Source: Lachnospiraceae bacterium (GTDB taxonomy: Bacteria; Bacillota; Clostridia; Lachnospirales; Lachnospiraceae). From it: a stretch of DNA of 50,573 bases. Positions 46,203 through 50,573 of this stretch are shown here, one piece after another. How positions within the stretch are numbered: the stretch's first letter is position 1; each line of letters opens with the position of its first letter. Position numbers and translations under genes: made by a program. The notes beneath the pieces were generated by a model that worked only from the letters and a program-made list of their open reading frames with translations, was not told the origin of the DNA and searched no databases. The stretch spans positions 1 through 50,573 of the forward strand of contig JAFWUY010000124.1 in NCBI GenBank assembly GCA_017524035.1, read 5' to 3'.

Positions 46203-46751
46203 ATGGCACGTAAAGAAAGCATTACCATCGACCACATACTCAGTACCGCATTCGAAATGACCAGAACAGAAGGAGCTGATTCCATAACTGCGCGTCACGT
46301 TGCGGAAAAAGCCGGATGCTCGACACAGCCTATCTTCAGGGTTTATAAGAATATGTCCGAGCTTCAGACTGCGGTATATGAGAAGGCTGTTGCGTTCTTC
46401 AGGGATTATTATGCCGGTTTCGACCGCATCGGTAAGGTTCCTTTTACCAATCTCGGTATGGCATATATTGCTTTCGCAAGAAAAGAAAAGAATCTTTTCA
46501 GACTTTTATTCGTTGATGTCGTTCCCGGAAGGATCTCAATGTATGAGCTTCTTAACGGCGCTGAAGGAAATGTTGTCGCTGAGATCAATATGGCCAAGGA
46601 AACCGGATGCCAGGATCCCGGAGGAATGTTCATGAAGATGTGGATCTTCATTCACGGTGCAGCATGTATGACTCTTTCCGGAGATTATGATCTTACCGAT
46701 GAAGAGACGATGTCCCTTCTCGAAAAGGCATATAATTCATTCTTAGCATAA
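46203..46751 (+). CDS. TetR/AcrR-family transcriptional regulator
   Basis: 182 residues. The N-terminal helix-turn-helix domain is clear: IDHILSTAFEMTRTEGADSITARHVAEKAGCSTQPIFRVYKNMSEL fits the TetR consensus, with HTH at about 27-47. The C-terminal ligand-binding helices are not assignable to a ligand. It has its own promoter after the decarboxylase-cluster terminator and lies 12 bp before the RpiR gene. Possible targets are itself and the adjacent carboxyltransferase genes. Confidence 0.88.
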   Translation: MARKESITIDHILSTAFEMTRTEGADSITARHVAEKAGCSTQPIFRVYKNMSELQTAVYEKAVAFFRDYYAGFDRIGKVPFTNLGMAYIAFARKEKNLFRLLFVDVVPGRISMYELLNGAEGNVVAEINMAKETGCQDPGGMFMKMWIFIHGAACMTLSGDYDLTDEETMSLLEKAYNSFLA

Positions 46752-46763
46752 CAGGTTATCTAT

Positions 46764-47705
46764 ATGGATCTTAGAGGTGATGTGCTCATGAGGATAAGGG
46801 ATATGATCCCCCGCATGAGTAAGAGCCAGAAGAAAATCGCATTTTATATACAGAACGAATATGAGACCGCTGTTTTTATGACAGCGGCCGAATTAGGTAA
46901 AGAGACCGGAGTCAGTGAATCTACCATTGTAAGATTCGCATCCGCTCTCGGTTACGAAGGTTATCCCGAATTTCAGAAAAGCCTGGTTGAGTGTGTGAAG
47001 ACCAAGCTTTCTTCCGTTCAGAAGATCGATGAAAAATACGGACGAAGCACCCAGTCGGAGATTCTCACTTCGGTTCTCAACGCGGATATGGAAAAGATCC
47101 GCGATACGATCAAGAATCTGAATCCGAGCGCATTCGATCTTACCGTGGACATTCTGCTTCGTGCAAGGAATGTCTATATCATGGGACTTAGGTCCAATGA
47201 ACCGCTTGCGGCATTCCTTCATTTTTATCTGAACATGGTGCGCCCCGGATGTGTCCTTGTTAATTCCACTTCCGTTACTGAGACCTTTGAGCAGATGATA
47301 AGGATCAATGAAGAGGATGCTTTTGTCGGGATAAGCTTTCCCAGATATTCCATGAGAACACTCAAGGCCATGGAATTTGCAAACGACAGGAGAGCATCTG
47401 TCATCGCGATAACGGATTCCGCTCACTCACCGATGACTCTGTATTCGACCTGTAATCTCTATGCAAGATCCGATATGGTCTCGATAGTCGATTCGCTTGT
47501 CGCACCGCTTTCGGTCATTAACGCGATCGTAGTCGCACTCTGCATCAAGGCTCCCGATCAGATCAGAAAGAATCTCAAGATGCTTGAGTCTGTATGGAAT
47601 GATTACCAGGTATATCTCAATGATGAGATAGACTTTATCGATGATGATCCGATACTGAACTACTCGCTCAGAAAACAGGCTTCTGAAGATAAGAAAGATG
47701 AATAA
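46764..47705 (+). CDS. MurR/RpiR-family regulator with SIS domain
   Basis: 313 residues. The N-terminal HTH_6 domain has MSKSQKKIAFYIQNEYETAVFMTAAELGKETGVSESTIVRFASALGYEGYPEFQKSL. A SIS sugar-phosphate-binding domain follows at about 125-260 (NVYIMGLRSNEPLAAF, FVGISFPRYSMRTLKAMEF). The protein should sense a phosphosugar. ATG at 46764 is used; an ATG at 46788 has a better-spaced AGAGGTGA and would shorten it by eight residues. It overlaps the next gene by 8 bp. Confidence 0.9.
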   Translation: MDLRGDVLMRIRDMIPRMSKSQKKIAFYIQNEYETAVFMTAAELGKETGVSESTIVRFASALGYEGYPEFQKSLVECVKTKLSSVQKIDEKYGRSTQSEILTSVLNADMEKIRDTIKNLNPSAFDLTVDILLRARNVYIMGLRSNEPLAAFLHFYLNMVRPGCVLVNSTSVTETFEQMIRINEEDAFVGISFPRYSMRTLKAMEFANDRRASVIAITDSAHSPMTLYSTCNLYARSDMVSIVDSLVAPLSVINAIVVALCIKAPDQIRKNLKMLESVWNDYQVYLNDEIDFIDDDPILNYSLRKQASEDKKDE

Positions 47706-48954
47706 GATAATCGTAATCGGCGGCGGTCCTGCAGGAATGTTGGCCGCCGTTTCGGCATCAAAAGAAAATATAAAAGTCATTCTTCTTGAGAAGAACGACC
47801 GCCTCGGCAAGAAGCTGTTCATTACAGGAAAGGGCAGATGCAATATCACCAATTCCGCAGGTAAGGATGTGATCATGAAGAACATCATGACCAATCCGAA
47901 GTTCATGTTCAGCGCACTTGATGCATTCGACAATAATGACATCTGCAGAATTCTCGAAGAACACGGCTGTAAGGTGAAGGAAGAAAGGGGCGGAAGGATA
48001 TTTCCGGTAACCGATCATTCATCCGATGTCATAAAGGCTCTCATCAAAATGCTCGATGAAAAGAATGTTGAGGTGAGACTCAATTCCGAGGTTAAGAGCG
48101 TTGAGAAAAAAGAAGAAGGATTTGAGGTCGCTTTAAATGATAAAGAATCCCTTGAATGTGATGCGGTAATACTTACCACGGGCGGTGTGTCTTATCCCGG
48201 CACCGGATCTACGGGAGACGGATACGTATTTGCACAAAAGCTCGGACACAGCGTAAAAGAATGTACCCCTTCACTTGTTCCGCTTGAGACAAAACAGCTC
48301 TGGTGCAGGGATCTCCAGGGGCTTTCGCTTAAAAATACAGGCCTGAAAATGTACAGCGGCGGCAAACTGATATATGAAGACTTCGGTGAGATGCTCTTTA
48401 CACATTTCGGTATCAGCGGTCCGATGGTGCTTTCGGCAAGCAGTTATTACCATAAAAGGAAATCGGATGAATGCCGTGTTGTGCTGGATCTCAAACCTGC
48501 ATTGTCAGGTGTCGAGCTTGATGACAGGCTTTTGAGGGAAATATCCGATAACCATGAAAAGCATTTCATCAATATGCTTCCTTCTTTGCTTCCTGCGAAG
48601 ATGGTTCCCGTCATCGCGTCACTTTCGGGGATCGACCCGCATAAAAAGTGCGGTGATATAATAAAAGAAGAACGTAAGAACCTTGTCAGGATACTCAAGA
48701 ACCTGGAAATAGACATCACCGGTACGAGAGGCTTTGATGAGGCTATTATCACAAAGGGCGGAATCAGCGTTAAGGAAGTATCACCCGGGAATATGATGAG
48801 CAAGATTGTTCCCGGATTGTTTATTGCAGGTGAGATCCTCGACCTTGATGCGCTCACGGGAGGCTTTAACCTGCAGATAGCTTGGTCAACCGGTTATCTT
48901 GCGGGCATCGGAGCTTCGGAATACCTTGAAGGATCAAAAGGAGAAATAATATGA
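47698..48954 (+). CDS. BaiN/HI0933-like NAD(P)/FAD-dependent oxidoreductase
   Basis: 418-residue flavoprotein. Rossmann FAD motif IVIGGGPAGMLAAVSA at the N-terminus, then LLEKNDRLGKKLFITGKGRCNITN, which is diagnostic for the HI0933/YhiN/BaiN family, the mid motif LTTGGVSYPGTGSTGDGY, and the C-terminal GLFIAGEILDLDALTGGFNLQIAWSTG. Members include the BaiN bile-acid enoyl reductase, but most have no known substrate. Placement just before cmk is common in Clostridia and does not identify the substrate. Confidence 0.92.
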   Translation: MNKIIVIGGGPAGMLAAVSASKENIKVILLEKNDRLGKKLFITGKGRCNITNSAGKDVIMKNIMTNPKFMFSALDAFDNNDICRILEEHGCKVKEERGGRIFPVTDHSSDVIKALIKMLDEKNVEVRLNSEVKSVEKKEEGFEVALNDKESLECDAVILTTGGVSYPGTGSTGDGYVFAQKLGHSVKECTPSLVPLETKQLWCRDLQGLSLKNTGLKMYSGGKLIYEDFGEMLFTHFGISGPMVLSASSYYHKRKSDECRVVLDLKPALSGVELDDRLLREISDNHEKHFINMLPSLLPAKMVPVIASLSGIDPHKKCGDIIKEERKNLVRILKNLEIDITGTRGFDEAIITKGGISVKEVSPGNMMSKIVPGLFIAGEILDLDALTGGFNLQIAWSTGYLAGIGASEYLEGSKGEII

Positions 48955-49601
48955 ATGTAGCGATAGACGGACCTGCGGGCGCAGGAAAGAGTACGATAGC
49001 AAAACTCTGTGCAAAGAAAATGGACCTTATCTATGTCGATACCGGAGCGATGTACAGAGCTGTGGCTCTCTTCCTTCTTGAGAACGGAATCGATGTAAAC
49101 GATCGCTGTGCCGTTGCGGAAAAGTGTAAGGGTGCCGCAGTTGATATCAAATACGAAGACGGTATCCAGAATGTCTACCTGAACGATACCAACGTGACCG
49201 GAAGGCTTCGTGAGGAAGCTGTCGGAAATACCGCATCCGTGACAAGTGCCGTTCCCGAGGTCCGTGCACAGATCTTCTCGCTTCAGAGAGGCCTTGCGGA
49301 GCGCGGAGGAGTCATAATGGACGGACGCGATATAGGAACCGTTGTAATGCCGGATGCGGATGTTAAGATCTTTCTGACCGCAAGCTCGGAGGTAAGAGCG
49401 AGGAGACGTGTTCTTGAACTTGAAGCAAAGGGTGAACATCCCGATTTTGAAGAGGTCAAAAAGGACATAGAGGATCGTGACCACCGTGATATGACCCGTG
49501 AGATCTCGCCTCTCAAGCAGGCAGACGATGCTATCCTTGTTGACACCTCCGATATGACCATCGAAGAGGTGACAGATAGAATCTGTTCTTTGTGTAAATA
49601 A
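48951..49601 (+). CDS. cmk: Cytidylate kinase
   Basis: 216-residue CMP/dCMP kinase. It has P-loop GPAGAGKST (residues 7-15), the CMP-binding segment YVDTGAMYRAVALF, the RDIGTVV motif and the lid DRDHRDMTREISPL. It starts inside the stop of the flavoprotein gene (ATGA) with AGGAG upstream. A foldback element separates it from ispH. Confidence 0.95.
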   Translation: MNVAIDGPAGAGKSTIAKLCAKKMDLIYVDTGAMYRAVALFLLENGIDVNDRCAVAEKCKGAAVDIKYEDGIQNVYLNDTNVTGRLREEAVGNTASVTSAVPEVRAQIFSLQRGLAERGGVIMDGRDIGTVVMPDADVKIFLTASSEVRARRRVLELEAKGEHPDFEEVKKDIEDRDHRDMTREISPLKQADDAILVDTSDMTIEEVTDRICSLCK

Positions 49602-49608
49602 ATATACA

Positions 49609-49696
49609 GATGACATACCATGTAAATATTTTTTGCGATTTGAGGAACGGCTTAACGACTAAACCATGAGCAAATAATATTTCAAGGTATGTCATC
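49609..49696. repeat. Imperfect 88-nt foldback between cmk and ispH
   Basis: GATGACATACC (49609-49619) pairs perfectly with GGTATGTCATC (49686-49696). Inside it, AAATATT (49624-49630) pairs with AATATTT (49676-49682), and ATTTG (49638-49642) with CAAAT (49671-49675), with small internal loops. The whole gap between the two genes therefore folds back. No T-run or target-site duplication is seen. It may be a MITE-like insertion or a structured leader for ispH, which starts 12 bp later. Confidence 0.62.
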
Positions 49697-49708
49697 AGGT
49701 GAATCTAT

Positions 49709-50569
49709 ATGGCAGAAATAAGACTGGCTGATCCGTCCGGCTTTTGCTTCGGTGTGAAGCGTGCCGTCGACGGGGTTTATGAAAAACTGAGCAGCGGAAG
49801 ACCCATATATACCTACGGTCCCATCGTGCATAATGAGACCGTAGTTTCCGACCTGGAAAACAGGGGCGTCAGGGTCATAGAGGACAAAGATACCCTTATC
49901 GCAACGGAATTCGAAAAGGATGCCTGTATCATCATCAGGGCTCATGGAATAGGAAGGGATATTTATTCCATCCTTGAGGAAAAGGGGTGTGAAGTTGCCG
50001 ATTTTACCTGTCCCTTTGTGAAGAGGATCCATGATATTGTCCTGGCAGAGAGCGGAAAGGGAAGGAGCATCGTTATAGTCGGAAATCCCGCCCATCCCGA
50101 GATAATCGGCATATGCGGATGGTGCGACGGTCCTTTTACGGTCGTAAGGGATGAAACGGAGGCCGAATCGCTTGAAATTTCGGGTGAAATGACAATTGTT
50201 GCCCAGACCACCTATCAGCACAAGAAATTTTCACAAATTGTTGAAATAATAAACAAAAAAGGTTATAATGCTAACGTTGTGAACACTATATGTTCGGCAA
50301 CGAAGGACAGGCAGGATGCAGCCGAAGTCCTTTCAAGATCGGCAGATGCCATGATCGTCATAGGGGGGAGCGCAAGCTCTAACACGCGCAGGCTTTATGA
50401 GATCGCTTCGGCAAATTGTCCGAACACGGTCTGTGTACAGAAACCGGAAGACCTAAAAGATTACAAACTACCTGAATCTGTTAAGCTGATCGGCATCACC
50501 GCGGGGGCTTCCACTCCGCAAAATATTATTGAGGAGGTTCAAAAATATGTCAGAGGAATTGACTTTTGA
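49709..50569 (+). CDS. ispH: 4-hydroxy-3-methylbut-2-enyl diphosphate reductase
   Basis: 286-residue [4Fe-4S] enzyme (LytB) that makes IPP and DMAPP in the last step of the MEP isoprenoid pathway. Cluster ligands are Cys13 (GFCFGVKRAVD), Cys101 (TCPFVKRIHD) and Cys195 (NTICSATKDRQ), with substrate motifs YGPIVHNETVV and GITAGASTPQNII. Length is normal for the stand-alone form. Its end overlaps the start of the next gene by 23 bp in another frame. Confidence 0.96.
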   Translation: MAEIRLADPSGFCFGVKRAVDGVYEKLSSGRPIYTYGPIVHNETVVSDLENRGVRVIEDKDTLIATEFEKDACIIIRAHGIGRDIYSILEEKGCEVADFTCPFVKRIHDIVLAESGKGRSIVIVGNPAHPEIIGICGWCDGPFTVVRDETEAESLEISGEMTIVAQTTYQHKKFSQIVEIINKKGYNANVVNTICSATKDRQDAAEVLSRSADAMIVIGGSASSNTRRLYEIASANCPNTVCVQKPEDLKDYKLPESVKLIGITAGASTPQNIIEEVQKYVRGIDF

Positions 50570-50573
50570 ACAA
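50547..50573 (+). CDS. Start of a downstream gene, probably an S1-domain protein (partial)
   Basis: ATG at 50547 preceded by GAGGAGG and cut off by the window edge after nine codons (MSEELTFEQ). It begins inside the ispH 3' end in the +1 frame. In many Clostridia an S1 RNA-binding protein follows or is fused to IspH, so that is the likely identity. The visible residues alone cannot prove it. Confidence 0.5.

Overview
The window comes from a low-to-mid GC Gram-positive anaerobe of the Clostridia, most likely a motile Lachnospiraceae (Butyrivibrio/Roseburia-like). This is an inference from gene content: a single-chain glycyl-tRNA synthetase, a biotin-dependent Na+ decarboxylase cluster, a fused 1419-residue CoA-dehydratase-activase-like protein, DUF4349 and Big2-type lipoproteins, HD-GYP signalling, pseudaminic-acid genes, and the BaiN-like/cmk/ispH/S1 order. 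Nearly all genes lie on the + strand in tight operons with ATGA-type overlaps; only the 18785-23044 activase is on the - strand. I saw no rRNA, tRNA, CRISPR array, prophage or complete insertion sequence.

Layout. 1-4312: a truncated membrane protein, D-Ala-D-Ala ligase, a CE2/SGNH-type esterase and a phosphohexomutase. 4334-6745: a membrane-anchored clostripain-family protein with an N-terminal zinc ribbon and 72-bp repeats. 6809-9119: a three-gene nonulosonate cassette (PseI-like synthase, formyltransferase, PseF-like CMP-transferase). 9156-18704: a four-gene signalling operon with an intact HD-GYP phosphodiesterase, a giant propeller hybrid kinase with REC and HPt domains, a double-REC regulator, and a seven-helix HD-GYP protein that has lost its metal ligands. 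18785-23044: the activase, facing the previous operon across a shared hairpin. 23265-32117: a rhomboid-like zinc-binding membrane protein, a sigma-70-like protein without region 4, a small unknown, an M16C peptidase, lipoproteins, Era and RecO. 32272-36417: glycyl- and alanyl-tRNA synthetases separated by a REP-like inverted repeat. 36447-40384: a repeat-tailed membrane protein, ribosomal protein S21, a metallophosphoesterase, ScpA and ScpB. 40570-46000: a five-gene carboxyltransferase/decarboxylase cluster. 46203-50573: TetR and RpiR regulators, a BaiN-like flavoprotein, Cmk, IspH and the first codons of a probable S1 protein.

How the parts work together. The 40570-46000 cluster carries both a CoA-ester carboxyltransferase and an oxaloacetate/pyruvate carboxyltransferase around one biotin carrier and one Na+-pumping beta subunit. 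This suggests a shared transcarboxylase/decarboxylase that links decarboxylation to a sodium gradient. The 9156-18704 operon looks like one cyclic-di-GMP sensory module. The most unusual items are the metal-less HD-GYP paired with an active one, the hybrid carboxyltransferase cluster with a hairpin-rich 187-nt gap before its last gene, the 88-nt foldback upstream of ispH, the REP-like palindrome abutting the alaS ribosome-binding site, and the region-4-less sigma-like protein.
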